Positions 18,762 to 27,915 of a stretch of 64,000 bases of DNA are shown here, one piece after another. The translations under genes and the position numbers were made by a program. This DNA comes from Lewinellaceae bacterium. Its GTDB lineage: Bacteria; Bacteroidota; Bacteroidia; Chitinophagales; Saprospiraceae. The notes under the pieces were generated by a model. The model had not been told where the DNA came from, ran no database searches, and saw only the letters and a program-made list of their open reading frames with translations. The stretch spans positions 181,625 through 245,624 of the forward strand of contig JADJUJ010000012.1 of assembly GCA_016710765.1 (NCBI GenBank), read 5' to 3'. How positions within the stretch are numbered: position 1 is the first letter of the stretch; every line of letters begins with the position of its first letter.

Positions 18762-20029
18762 ATGTTCAGCTGCACCCATACCATAAGGTCTCATTGCCTG
18801 ATGGCCCTGCTTTTTCTGGCACCGGCAGCCTCCTTTGCCCGCACCATTGAAGTGGGTACTCAGGGTGTCACAACAAGCCTGAAGGCAGCCCTTGCCATGG
18901 CCCAACCCTATGATACCCTCCGCATCATTGGAGGCATCTATCGGGAGGGCGCACTGACCATCAGCATGCCCATGACCATCATTGGAACAAACTGGCCCAT
19001 CATTGATGGAGAAGGAAAATGCCAGCCCATTTCGGTACGGTCGAGTTATGTCAGCATCAGCGGGCTAAAGGTTTGTGGCAGTGGCGACAATCCGTTGGAA
19101 GACTGGGCCGCTATAAAAATCTACAACGCGCATCATGTGTACATCTTCAGCAATCTGTTTGAGAACAATTGTTTTGGTATTTGTTGTCGGCCTGCAACCA
19201 TTGCACCATCAGCGGAAATCGCCTGAACGCCAAAGGTGCCATCGAACAAAACGCTGGCAACGCTATTCACGCCTGGAAATGCGACAGCCTGATCATCAAA
19301 GACAATTGGATGCGGGGTCACCGCGACGGGATCTATTTAGAGTTTGTGGGCCATTCCCACATCAAAGGCAACACCAGTACTGGTAATCTTCGTTACGGAC
19401 TCCATTTCATGTTTTCCCACAACAACAACTATGAACACAACCGCTTTGAGCAAAACGGCGCCGGCGTGGCGGTCATGTATTCCCGCGAAGTCAGTATGGC
19501 ACACAATACTTTCAGCAACAACCAGGGCAGCGCTTCATACGGACTCCTGCTGAAGGAAATTACCAACAGCAGCATCAACCATAATGTATTTAAACAAAAC
19601 ACCACCGGTATTCTGATGGATGGCTGCTCCCGAAGCCATATTGAGCAAAACGTTTTCCAGCAAAATGGGTGGGCCATTAAATTACAGGCCAGTTGCGACG
19701 ATAACGATCTGCGGCAAAACAACTTCTTTGGAAACACCTTCGACCTGGCCACTTCGGTAGCGCACACGGACAATCGCTTATCGCACAATTTTTGGGACCA
19801 CTACGAGGGCTATGATCTGGATAAAAACGGTGTCGGCGATGTGCCCTACCGCCCCGTCAGCCTCTACGCCATGCTCGCCGATGAAATGCCCTATGCCATG
19901 ATGCTTTGGCGGAGCTTCTGCGTCTATCTCCTCGATCGGGCAGAAAAGGTTATTCCCAGCATTTCGCCCGACAACGTTTTCGACGATTCACCCTTGATGA
20001 AAGCTTATGATACAGGTACAACATATTAA
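18762..20029 (+). CDS. nosD: NosD, periplasmic factor for CuZ assembly (frameshifted)
   Basis: NosD is a periplasmic beta-helix protein that works with the NosFY ABC transporter in building the CuZ centre. The product has a signal peptide (MALLFLAPAASFA) and then many parallel beta-helix turns (for example ISGLKVCGSGDN, NAIHAWKCDSLIIKDN, GIYLEFVGHSHIKGN, YGLHFMFSHNNNYEHN, GVAVMYSREVSMAHN), then NFWDHYEGYDLDKNGVGDVPYRP, a signature of the family. The frame changes at about 19171-19188 (one base missing near the T-rich stretch), after NNLF-like repeats ending in NNCFGI. Both parts are clearly one NosD of about 423 residues. It begins one base after nosL and its end overlaps nosF by 23 bases, so the genes are translationally linked. 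Confidence 0.88.
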
Positions 20030-20729
20030 AAAGTCGTTCGGTAAACTCTGCGTCCTGCACGACCTCTCCCTCAATCTGGAACTGGGGCAGTCGGTAGCCA
20101 TCGTCGGCCCGAACGGCTCTGGCAAAACCACCTTTATTAAAACCATTCTGGGCATGGTAATGCCGGATAGCGGCGCAATTGTGTTTAACGGAAAAACCCT
20201 CGACAACAGCGATGCAAGTTACCGCCACCTCATCGGCTATATGCCACAAATTGGCCGCTACCCCGACAACATGCAGGTAGGGCAACTCTTTGACATGATG
20301 TTGGATTTACGCCATGAAAATGGCCAAAACCTGGATGAAGAACTGATTGAAGCCTATCAATTGCCCGCCATTTATCAAAAATCAATGCGCACCCTGTCGG
20401 GCGGTACCCGACAAAAAGTTAGCGCTGCATTGGCCTTCCTGTTCAACCCTCAGGTGCTTATCCTTGATGAGCCAACAGCCGGACTCGACCCGCTCTCCTG
20501 CGAAATTCTGAAGCAGAAAATACTGCGCACCCAACAGCAAAACAGGCTCTTTATCCTGAGTTCTCACATCATGAGCGATCTGGAAGAGTTGTCCACCCAT
20601 ATCCTCTATCTCATGGAGGGCCAGGTGGTTTTCAATAAAACCCTGGAAGCGCTTCGGGTGGAAACCGGGCATAAAAAACTCGGCAAGGCCATTGCCAGTA
20701 TTATGGCCACCAATGGATACCAGGCTTAA
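20007..20729 (+). CDS. nosF: NosF, ABC transporter ATP-binding protein
   Basis: NosF is the cytoplasmic ATPase that with NosY forms the transporter supporting CuZ maturation of NosZ. The 240-residue product has Walker A GPNGSGKTT (about residues 35-43), Q-loop YMPQIGRYPDN, signature LSGGTRQK, Walker B LILDEPTAGLD and the switch His in SSHIMSDLEE. The length is normal for a single ABC domain. It overlaps the end of nosD, which fixes the ATG at 20007. Its partner permease nosY follows only after the RIC gene and a repeat element. Confidence 0.93.
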   Translation: MIQVQHIKKSFGKLCVLHDLSLNLELGQSVAIVGPNGSGKTTFIKTILGMVMPDSGAIVFNGKTLDNSDASYRHLIGYMPQIGRYPDNMQVGQLFDMMLDLRHENGQNLDEELIEAYQLPAIYQKSMRTLSGGTRQKVSAALAFLFNPQVLILDEPTAGLDPLSCEILKQKILRTQQQNRLFILSSHIMSDLEELSTHILYLMEGQVVFNKTLEALRVETGHKKLGKAIASIMATNGYQA

Positions 20730-20761
20730 ATCCAACCTTTGGACCTTTAAAATCAGAAGCT

Positions 20762-21493
20762 ATGTTGCGAAAAATCCAATCCGATATGACCGTAGGCGAA
20801 ATTGTCGCCCGGCACCACCAAGCCGCCGATGTCTTCCTGCAATACGACATTGATTTTTGTTGCGGCGGCAAAAAGACACTCGGCAAGGTTTGTCAGGATC
20901 GTAACATTGAGATTGGGGAACTGCTGCGCAAACTGGAAAACCTTGATGAAGGTACCACTTCTCAGCCCCCCTCACCAGCCACCATGCCCATCGATGCACT
21001 GGCCGATTATATAGAGGCAAAGCACCACCGATATGTGCGGGAACAAATACCGGTCATCAGCGTCTACACGCATAAAATAGCCTCGGTGCACGCAGAACGA
21101 CATCCTGAGTTAAAAATTCTGGAAAGGCAGTTTCAACTGCTGGCGGAAGACCTGCTCGAACACCTTAAAAAAGAAGAGAGCATATTGTTCCCCTATATCA
21201 GGAACCTGGCGCAACAACAGCCTACCATGCTGCCTTCGGCAGAAGCGCCAATTCAGGTTATGGAACACGAACACGAATATGCCGGCGCCTTGCTGGAAAA
21301 CATGCGACAAATCACAAATGGGTATGAAGTGCCAGAAGACGCCTGCACCAAATACAAAATCACTTTTACCAAACTTCAGGAGTTTGAACAGGATTTGCAC
21401 TGGCATATTCACCTTGAAAACAACATCCTGTTTCCAAGCGTAATTCAGGAAGAAAACAAACAGCAGAAGGACCGTCAAAACAGACTCAATTGA
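20762..21493 (+). CDS. ric: Iron-sulfur cluster repair di-iron protein (RIC; ScdA/YtfE/DnrN family)
   Basis: RIC proteins repair Fe-S clusters damaged by nitric oxide and oxidative stress. The 243-residue product has the N-terminal ScdA domain with YDIDFCCGG (about residues 28-36) and a hemerythrin-like four-helix bundle supplying di-iron ligands: HHRYVREQIP, SVHAERHPEL, LEHLKKEESILFP, MEHEHEYAG and HWHIHLENNILFP. It starts 32 bases after nosF and is read in the same direction, inside the nos gene set and before nosY. This placement suggests joint induction of N2O reduction and nitrosative damage repair. The symbol is given at family level. Confidence 0.93.
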   Translation: MLRKIQSDMTVGEIVARHHQAADVFLQYDIDFCCGGKKTLGKVCQDRNIEIGELLRKLENLDEGTTSQPPSPATMPIDALADYIEAKHHRYVREQIPVISVYTHKIASVHAERHPELKILERQFQLLAEDLLEHLKKEESILFPYIRNLAQQQPTMLPSAEAPIQVMEHEHEYAGALLENMRQITNGYEVPEDACTKYKITFTKLQEFEQDLHWHIHLENNILFPSVIQEENKQQKDRQNRLN

Positions 21494-21517
21494 AATTCTC
21501 GATGACTCCGTTTTTAG

Positions 21518-21680
21518 AGAACGTGTTCGGGTTTAACGTTTGGATGCCTGGTTAGGATAATTTTATTTTGATCTAGGCATTTTTTAGATTCGTATGCGGG
21601 CAATCCGGGTCTAAAAAATAACGAAGAGCAGAATAAAATTGGCCGACCAGGCGCCAAAATGTTAAACCCGAACACGTTCT
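21518..21680. mobile_element. MITE-like element with long imperfect inverted repeat
   Basis: The 163-bp segment has perfect 20-bp terminal inverted repeats (AGAACGTGTTCGGGTTTAAC and its complement at 21661-21680). Pairing continues inwards with gaps through TTTGG/CCAAA, GCCTGGT/ACCAGGC, AATTTTATT/AATAAAATT and TTTTTTAGA/TCTAAAAAA. It carries no gene and could fold into a long hairpin. It separates nosF-ric from nosY and may act as a transcript break or mobile insertion. No clear target duplication was seen. Confidence 0.6.
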
Positions 21681-21934
21681 TACCCTCTACCGGATATTTT
21701 TTGAATAAATCATCATTAGGGGTGCCAAGCTTGAAAATGGCCAACATTGTGCCGTTTTTCTTCCCTTCAAGCAATACGATCAAGGTAATTGTCAATCAAA
21801 ATATCCAGCATCAGCCTATAGACGGACCTACCCTACTGTTTTAATCTAAAACCAACGCTATGCCCACTAAAACAGGTGTTCTCGATATCCCCAAACCCCA
21901 CAGCATTACGGCACACAAACCCTTTAAGCCATCC

Positions 21935-22708
21935 ATGGATACTTTTAAAATAGCAAAATACGTCCTTATTGATATACTGCGCAACCGTTTCGTGCTGGCC
22001 TATACCGCGCTGCTTTTACTGGTTTCCATGAGTTTTTTCAACCTGGAGAACGATGCCAACAAAGGCATTATGAGTTTGCTCAATATTGTGTTGATCGTGC
22101 TGCCCATGGTGAGCATCATTTTTTCCACCATTCACATTTACAATGCCAATGAATTTATGGAATTGATGCTTGCCCAACCCATCCGACGCAGCGCTATTTT
22201 GCTTGGGCAGTACACCGGCATCGCGGGTTCACTGTGCCTGGCATGGCTGGTTGGTGCCGGTGTACCCATTCTGCTGTACGACAGCAGCAGCCGGGGCCTG
22301 GTGCTCATCGTCATCGGTCTGGTACTCACGCTTGTCTTTGTCTCCATGGCCCTGCTGGCTACGGTACTGTCAAGAGACAAGGCAAAAGGCATTGGAATTG
22401 CGCTGGTGTTGTGGTTTTATTTTTCCATCCTTTACGATGGGCTCGTGCTGATGTCGATGTTTGCTTTCAGTGAATACCCCCTTGAAAATGTGGTACTAGG
22501 ACTGACCTTTCTCAACCCTGTTGACCTCGCGCGAATCGCGATGTTGATGCAACTCGATGCTGCTGCCCTTATGGGGTACACCGGCGCGATGTTTCAGCAG
22601 TTCTTCGGATCGGGCCTTGGCGTAGCGCTTTCCTTTTTGGCCATGCTCGCATGGGCAATTTTTCCCTTGCTAATCTCCCTTCGGATCTTCCGGCATAAAG
22701 ACATCTGA
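21935..22708 (+). CDS. nosY: NosY-type ABC transporter permease
   Basis: NosY is the membrane subunit that pairs with NosF. The product of about 257 residues has six predicted membrane segments: around FVLAYTALLLLVSMSFF, LLNIVLIVLPMVSIIFSTIHIY, GIAGSLCLAWLVGAGVPILLY, LVLIVIGLVLTLVFVSMALLA, IGIALVLWFYFSILYDGLVLMSMF and ALSFLAMLAWAIFPLLISL. The pattern LRNRFVLAY near the start and LGLTFLNPVDLARI near 190 fit the family. I prefer the ATG at 21935 (MDTFKIAKYVLIDIL); an upstream in-frame ATG at 21860 adds 25 polar residues. It follows the MITE-like element, so it may depend on read-through or its own promoter. Confidence 0.9.
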   Translation: MDTFKIAKYVLIDILRNRFVLAYTALLLLVSMSFFNLENDANKGIMSLLNIVLIVLPMVSIIFSTIHIYNANEFMELMLAQPIRRSAILLGQYTGIAGSLCLAWLVGAGVPILLYDSSSRGLVLIVIGLVLTLVFVSMALLATVLSRDKAKGIGIALVLWFYFSILYDGLVLMSMFAFSEYPLENVVLGLTFLNPVDLARIAMLMQLDAAALMGYTGAMFQQFFGSGLGVALSFLAMLAWAIFPLLISLRIFRHKDI

Positions 22709-22757
22709 CCACAAAAAGTCGACAACCAAAACTATTCACCACTAATTGAGATTTGCC

Positions 22758-23315
22758 ATGAAAAATGTTAAAACCTGGGTTATTTGTGCCGGATTTACGG
22801 CGTTCGCCGGATTGATGGCCTGCAACGATGCCCCCTCCAGTACCGCAGGCGCTGCAGCAGAAACGGCTATGGGCGGCGGCCAGTCAACGGTTGCCGATGA
22901 AACCTCCCAACCCAATGTCGTTCAGATTGCATCAGGATCGAAAGACCATACCACCCTCGTAGCAGCCATTAAAGCAGCCGATTATGTGGATGTGCTGGTC
23001 AATGCCGGTCCGTTCACCGTTTTTGCACCCACCAATGCAGCCTTTGATGCTTTGCCGGAGGGCACCGTAGCAAACTTGCTGAAACCAGAAAATAAAGCCG
23101 CACTGCAGGAAGTTCTGGAATACCATGTTTTTGTGGGCGTCATCAACAAAGAAGCCATGCGCGAAGGGCAACGGCTGAATCAGGTGAACCTGAAAAACGT
23201 CACCCTTTCTGTAAAAGACGGAAAATATATGGTCAACGATGCCAACATCATCGCTTCCATCCCGGCTTCCAACGGCGTTGTGCATGTGATCGATAAAGTA
23301 TTGTTACCCCAGTAG
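22758..23315 (+). CDS. Fasciclin-domain lipoprotein
   Basis: The 185-residue product has a lipoprotein signal (ICAGFTAFAGLMAC) followed by a low-complexity linker and one fasciclin (FAS1) domain. The FAS1 H1 motif is VNAGPFTVFAPTNAAFDALP and the H2 region is NGVVHVIDKVLLP near the C-terminus. FAS1 domains mediate adhesion or protein interaction at the surface. It starts 50 bases after nosY and in the same direction; fasciclin lipoproteins recur near nos clusters of Bacteroidota, but its role there is not known. The ATG at 22758 gives the proper signal peptide. Confidence 0.92.
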   Translation: MKNVKTWVICAGFTAFAGLMACNDAPSSTAGAAAETAMGGGQSTVADETSQPNVVQIASGSKDHTTLVAAIKAADYVDVLVNAGPFTVFAPTNAAFDALPEGTVANLLKPENKAALQEVLEYHVFVGVINKEAMREGQRLNQVNLKNVTLSVKDGKYMVNDANIIASIPASNGVVHVIDKVLLPQ

Positions 23316-23425
23316 TATTTCAGAGGTTGTGGTTTGAGATTTGGAATAAATATTTCCCCTCCAAATCTCAAACCCATCTCATTTTCTTTGACTTCCTTTG
23401 TGGCGCAAAATTCAACCCTGTTTTT

Positions 23426-24295
23426 ATGCGCCAGCCCGCTGCCCTCGATTGGTTTCTCATGTTTGTGCTTGCCACTGTTTGGGGGGCTTCCTTTATCATG
23501 ATCAAACGATCGGTCGTGATTTTCACCCCGGAACAAATGGCTGCCTGGCGCATGGTGCTGGCCACCGTCATTTACATCCCAATCGCGGCAATGTTTTGGT
23601 CGAAAATTGACTGGAAACGCTGGCGCCCGCTGTTGGGTGTTGCTTTTTTCGGCTCTGCCATTCCCAATTTCTTTTTTGCCGTGGCACAAAGGCATGTCAC
23701 CAGCAGTTTAGCGGGTATCCTCAACACACTGGCGCCATTTTTCACCCTGCTGATTGGGGCGGTATTCTTCCAAACGAAGTTTACCTCCAATAAAATTTTA
23801 GGGGTGCTCATCGGTTTGGGCGGGGCCATTTTCCTGATTATGAACAACAGCAGCAGCAGCGCTTCCGGCAATTTTGTATTCGCGCTGTTCTGTGTGCTGG
23901 CTACCGTATGTTATGCGCTGAATGCCAACATTGTGCAAACCTACCTGCGCGATATGCACCCCGCCGCCATTGCTTCTGCCGCTTTTATGCTGGCCGGCGG
24001 TTTCTTTATCGCAACCCTTTGGTGGAGCAGTGGCTGGCAGGCCGCTTTCCATACACCCGATGGCATGAAAGGCCTCGGTTATGTGCTCTACCTTTCCGCA
24101 GTGGGCACCGTCGGCGGATCCATCCTTTATTTCTGGCTCTTGCAGCGCACCAGCGCCCTGTTTGCAACCTCCGTAACCTACCTGTTACCGGTAACCGCCA
24201 TCCTTGTCGGGTTTCTGGATGGCGAGCCACTTGCCTGGACCGATTTCTTTGGCGCAGCCATTATCCTGACCGGCGTTTACCTGGCAAGAAAATAA
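23426..24295 (+). CDS. EamA/DMT-family membrane exporter
   Basis: The product of about 289 residues has ten predicted transmembrane segments in two homologous EamA halves. The first begins MRQPAALDWFLMFVLATVWGASFIMIKRSV, where the Trp-Gly-X-X-Phe pattern is typical; the second includes FVFALFCVLATVCYALNANIVQ and ends with the characteristic TDFFGAAIILTGVYLARK. Members export amino acids or other metabolites; the substrate cannot be told. The ATG at 23426 is chosen because it places the first membrane segment correctly; upstream in-frame sequence is not family-like. It is followed by the tandem repeat array. Confidence 0.9.
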   Translation: MRQPAALDWFLMFVLATVWGASFIMIKRSVVIFTPEQMAAWRMVLATVIYIPIAAMFWSKIDWKRWRPLLGVAFFGSAIPNFFFAVAQRHVTSSLAGILNTLAPFFTLLIGAVFFQTKFTSNKILGVLIGLGGAIFLIMNNSSSSASGNFVFALFCVLATVCYALNANIVQTYLRDMHPAAIASAAFMLAGGFFIATLWWSSGWQAAFHTPDGMKGLGYVLYLSAVGTVGGSILYFWLLQRTSALFATSVTYLLPVTAILVGFLDGEPLAWTDFFGAAIILTGVYLARK

Positions 24296-24299
24296 AGCA

Positions 24300-25178
24300 G
24301 CAGTGGCGGCCTCCAAACTGCCAACACCCAATTGGGTGCTTTGTCACCCGCTGATTTTTGCGAAGCAAAACATCTGCGGGTATCTGCGAGTATCCGCGGG
24401 ACAATTATTTTGCGAAGCAAAACCCCCAAAAAATAGCACCGTTTACCGGCAAAAAGAAGCCGTAATCCAAAATAGCAATGGCTTCCTGACTGCCAACACC
24501 CAATTGGCTGCTTTGTCACCCGCTGATTTTTGCGAAGCAAAACATCTGCGGGTATCTGCGAGTATCCGCGGGACAATTATTTTGCGAAGCAAAACCCCAA
24601 AAAATAGCACCGTTTACCGGCAAAAAGAAGCCGTAATCCAAAATAGCAATGGCTTCCTGACTGCCAACACCCAATTGGCTGCTTTGTCACCCGCTGATTT
24701 TTGCGAAGCAAAACATCTGCGGGTATCTGCGAGTATCCGCAGGACAATTATTTTGCGAAGCAAAACCCCAAAAAATAGCACCGTTTACCGGCAAAAAAAA
24801 GCCGTAATCCAAAATAGCAATGGCCTCCCAAACTGCCAACACCCAATTGGCTGCTTTGTCACCCGCTGATTTTTGCGAAGCAAAACATCTGCGGGTATCT
24901 GCGAGTATCCGCGGGACAATTATTTTGCGAAGCAAAACCCCAAAAAATAGCACCGTTTACCGGCAAAAAGAAGCCGTAATCCAAAATAGTTATGGCTTCC
25001 CGACTGCCAACACCCAATTGGCTGCTTTGTCACCCGCTGATTTTTGCGAAGCAAAACATCTGCGGGTATCTGCGAGTATCCGCAGGACAATTATTTTGCG
25101 AAGCAAAACCCCAAAAAATAGCACCGTTTACCGGCAAAAAGAAGCCGTAATCCAAAATAGCAATGGCCTCCCAATTGC
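24300..25178. repeat. Five tandem copies of a 171-172-bp intergenic repeat
   Basis: Copies start (by the shared CCAACACCCAATTGG) at about 24321, 24493, 24664, 24836 and 25007. Each unit contains two TTTTGCGAAGCAAAA palindromes and an imperfect dyad around GCGGGTATCTGCGAGTATCCGC. Units are about 97 percent identical by eye. The repeat lies between two converging genes. Open frames across it are by-products of the repeat length (171 is divisible by three) and are not considered genes. Confidence 0.92.
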
Positions 25179-25185
25179 GTCGGGA

Positions 25186-25701
25186 CTATTGCTTAAACCA
25201 GCTGGCGTAGAAAACATAGTTGTTCGAAATACGCTGAATCTCTCCCGTAAACAACTCAGGCGTGAGTTCCTTCACCCGGCGCGCAGGCACACCTGCATAT
25301 ACCCCACCGGAATGGCAAACGGTTTTTTCCAAAACCACCGCGCCAGCGGCTATAAGGCAATTTTCCTCTACGACAACCTGATCCATGATGATCGCACCCA
25401 TCCCTACCAATACGTTATCGTGCAGCGTACAGCCATGCACAAGCGCCCGGTGCCCGATGCTGACGTTGTTGCCAATCGTAGTGCCGCATTTCTGGTAGGT
25501 GCCGTGAATAATGGCGCCATCCTGGACATTCACTTTATTGCCCATCCGAATAAAATTGACATCGCCCCGCACAACGGCCTGAAACCACACGGAGCAATCG
25601 TCGCCCATCTCCACTTCACCAATGATGGTAGCGTTTTCTGCTAAAAAGCAATTTTCCCCAAACTGGGGTGTAAAATCACGACAAGGTAAAATAAGTGCCA
25701 T
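25186..25701 (-). CDS. Gamma carbonic anhydrase-like hexapeptide-repeat protein
   Basis: The 171-residue product is a left-handed beta-helix protein of the gamma-class carbonic anhydrase/PaaY/YrdA family. It shows the repeated hexapeptide pattern (ENATIIGEVEMGDDCSVWF, AVVRGDVNFIRMGNKVNVQDGAIIHG) and metal-binding histidines in the expected places: IIHGTYQK, SIGHRALVHG. The end VYAGVPARRVKEL is typical. Carbonic anhydrase activity is possible but many members have unknown function. It starts at ATG 25701 and ends inside the border of the repeat array. Confidence 0.92.
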   Translation of the reverse strand: MALILPCRDFTPQFGENCFLAENATIIGEVEMGDDCSVWFQAVVRGDVNFIRMGNKVNVQDGAIIHGTYQKCGTTIGNNVSIGHRALVHGCTLHDNVLVGMGAIIMDQVVVEENCLIAAGAVVLEKTVCHSGGVYAGVPARRVKELTPELFTGEIQRISNNYVFYASWFKQ

Positions 25702-25794
25702 GTGCTATGTATTTGAACATTAATAATTGGAAATTCAAAAAAAATGTTCGACTCCCAACATCTGAATTTCCAATGTCCAAGTGCGCCACCTGGT

Positions 25795-27657
25795 TTATTG
25801 CTGATCCGCCAGTTCCAGCCAGCGCATTTCCTTTTCTTCCAACTCGTCCTGGATTTTACCCAGTTCTGCTGAAAGTTTGGTGGCGTCCGCAGGACTGATT
25901 TCTGTAGTATTGAATTGGTTTAAAATTTCGGCCTTACGCGACTCCATGCGGGCAATATCTTTCTCCAGTTTTCGCATTTCATTGCGTTCGGTATTCGAGA
26001 GACCAGGCTTCGGCGCGGCCACTGCAACCGGCTCAGCACTCCGCTCCTCCTGCCGACTTTCAGTGTTTTTCTCCTTGCGCAAGGCTCGGTATTCCAGGTA
26101 AGTACCGTTAAAATCCTTTATTTTCCCATGCCCTTCAAATATGAAAAGGTGATCGACCAGCCGGTCCATAAAGTAACGGTCGTGGGTAACCACCACCAGG
26201 CACCCCGGGAAGTCCTCCAGAAAATCTTCCAGCACCTGGAGCGTCATCACGTCCAGGTCATTGGTGGGCTCATCGAGAATCAGAAAGTTGGGATTTTTCA
26301 TCAATACCGTGACCAGATAAAGTCGCCGGCGTTCGCCACCCGAAAGTTGGCTGGCATACACTTGTTGCTGAGCCCGGTTGAACAAGAACCGCTCCAGCAG
26401 CTGTGCCGCATTGAGTTCCTTCCCCTTTTCCAACGGAATTACTTCGGCAATATCGCGCACCACATCGATCACCCGCTTGTCCTCATTCAGATGAAGTCCA
26501 TCCTGGCGATAATAGCCAAACTGGACAGTTTCTCCGACAATCACCTTGCCCGTATCTGAGTCAAGATTCTGTGTAATCAGTTGCAAAAAAGTGGATTTTC
26601 CGGCTCCGTTGGGGCCTACGATGCCCACTCTTTCCTTACGCTTGAATTTATAGGTAAAACTGTCGACAATCGTCCGATCGCCGTAGTGTTTACTGATGTT
26701 ATGGCACTCAACAATTTTGCCACCCAGATAGCTTTCCTTGATCTGGATGGTCATTTCTTCGTTTTTCTGCTTGAGCGACTCGTTGTTTTCCTTTCGGTCG
26801 TAATACGAATCAACCCGCGCCTTGGCCTTCACGGTTCGGGCAGCAGGGCTTTTACGAACCCAATCGAGTTCCCGCTTCAGCAGTTTTTTCTGGCGGTCGT
26901 AGGTCGTCGCATTTACCTCTTCGCGGAGGGCTTTTTTCTCCAGGTAGTCGCTGTAGCTTCCCTTGTAACGGTACAATTGTCCATTGTCGAGTTCGATGAT
27001 GCTATCGCATACATTTTCCAGGAAATACCGGTCGTGTGTCACCATAAAAAGCGTTAGCCCCGGGTGTTGCAGGTATTCTTCCAGCCATTCAATCATTTCC
27101 ACATCAAGGTGGTTGGTGGGCTCATCGAGGATGAGGAAATCGGGCTCCTGCAGCAAAATCTTCACCAGGGCCAGGCGTTTTTTTTGTCCACCCGACAAGG
27201 TTTTTACCTTTTGTTCCAGGTTGTGCAGGCTGAATCGAAACAGCAATTCTTTTACCTTGGCTTCAAACGACCAGGCTTTGTGGTCGTCCATGGCAGCCAT
27301 GGCATCCTGCAGGGCTGTGGTGTTTTCGGGGTGAGCAAGGGCATGTTCGTAGTTGCGCACCACTTGCACCAGCGTGCTGTCATCGTCGAGTGCGGCATCG
27401 AGCACTTCCAATTCCGGGAAAAAATCGGGATCCTGGTCCAGCCACCCAATCCGGATGCCTTTGCGAATAATGATCTTTGCATTTTCTCCTTCAGATCCTT
27501 CCTTGCCGCCAATCACGCTGAGCAGGGTGCTTTTCCCCGATCCATTTTTGGCAATCAAGCCAATTTTCTGACCCCTGTCGATGGTCATATCAATGTTCTG
27601 AAACAGGACTTTTTCACCGTACGACTTGGTGATATTCTCGAGGGTAAGATAATTCAT
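25795..27657 (-). CDS. ABC-F family ATPase (Uup-like)
   Basis: The 620-residue cytoplasmic protein has two ABC domains and no membrane segments, as in ABC-F translation factors that act on the ribosome. Domain 1 has Walker A AKNGSGKST, signature LSGGQKKRL and Walker B FLILDEPTNHLD. A charged linker (about residues 245-320, with KRELDWVRKSPAARTVKAKAR) is the P-site tRNA interaction motif region. Domain 2 has GPNGAGKST, LSGGERRRL and FLILDEPTNDLD. A C-terminal coiled coil (MRKLEKDIARMESRKAEIL...) fits the Uup type. I chose ATG 27657 (MNYLTLENITKSYG); an upstream frame to 27780 adds non-family residues. Confidence 0.94.
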   Translation of the reverse strand: MNYLTLENITKSYGEKVLFQNIDMTIDRGQKIGLIAKNGSGKSTLLSVIGGKEGSEGENAKIIIRKGIRIGWLDQDPDFFPELEVLDAALDDDSTLVQVVRNYEHALAHPENTTALQDAMAAMDDHKAWSFEAKVKELLFRFSLHNLEQKVKTLSGGQKKRLALVKILLQEPDFLILDEPTNHLDVEMIEWLEEYLQHPGLTLFMVTHDRYFLENVCDSIIELDNGQLYRYKGSYSDYLEKKALREEVNATTYDRQKKLLKRELDWVRKSPAARTVKAKARVDSYYDRKENNESLKQKNEEMTIQIKESYLGGKIVECHNISKHYGDRTIVDSFTYKFKRKERVGIVGPNGAGKSTFLQLITQNLDSDTGKVIVGETVQFGYYRQDGLHLNEDKRVIDVVRDIAEVIPLEKGKELNAAQLLERFLFNRAQQQVYASQLSGGERRRLYLVTVLMKNPNFLILDEPTNDLDVMTLQVLEDFLEDFPGCLVVVTHDRYFMDRLVDHLFIFEGHGKIKDFNGTYLEYRALRKEKNTESRQEERSAEPVAVAAPKPGLSNTERNEMRKLEKDIARMESRKAEILNQFNTTEISPADATKLSAELGKIQDELEEKEMRWLELADQQ

Positions 27658-27890
27658 GCGAACAGAAGGAATTGAAGGATGCCGTGCCTGGAATAAGGTC
27701 GAAGGTTCAAATCCGGCGCAAAGGTGCGGATTTTTCGACACAATTTGGAGCCCAAATAAGCGTCTTTGGGCCTCGGTCATGGGGTTTCAGACTTTATGCT
27801 TTTGCTTTGGTTGCACACAATGCCCGGCATGATGGTATCAAGTCGCTGCCAAAGATGAACACCTAAAACCCAAATTACCGTCCAACTGCT

Positions 27891-27898
27891 TATTTTTG
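27891..27898 (+). promoter_or_regulatory. Possible -7 box for trmB
   Basis: TATTTTTG fits TAnnTTTG and lies 17 bases before the trmB ATG. No clear -33 element was found, so confidence is low. Confidence 0.35.
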
Positions 27899-27915
27899 CC
27901 GCGCAAACCAAGAGC

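Noticed and set aside
21514..21795. Minus-strand open frame of 93 codons over the MITE-like element
   Set aside because: It crosses the inverted repeat and has no family features or promoter.
24303..25644. Two plus-strand open frames across the 172-bp repeats
   Set aside because: They consist of a repeated 57-residue translation of the intergenic repeat and then run antisense into the gamma-carbonic anhydrase gene.
27700..27745. tRNA-like T-arm sequence (GGTTCAAATCC)
   Set aside because: No matching acceptor, D-arm or anticodon arm could be folded around it.
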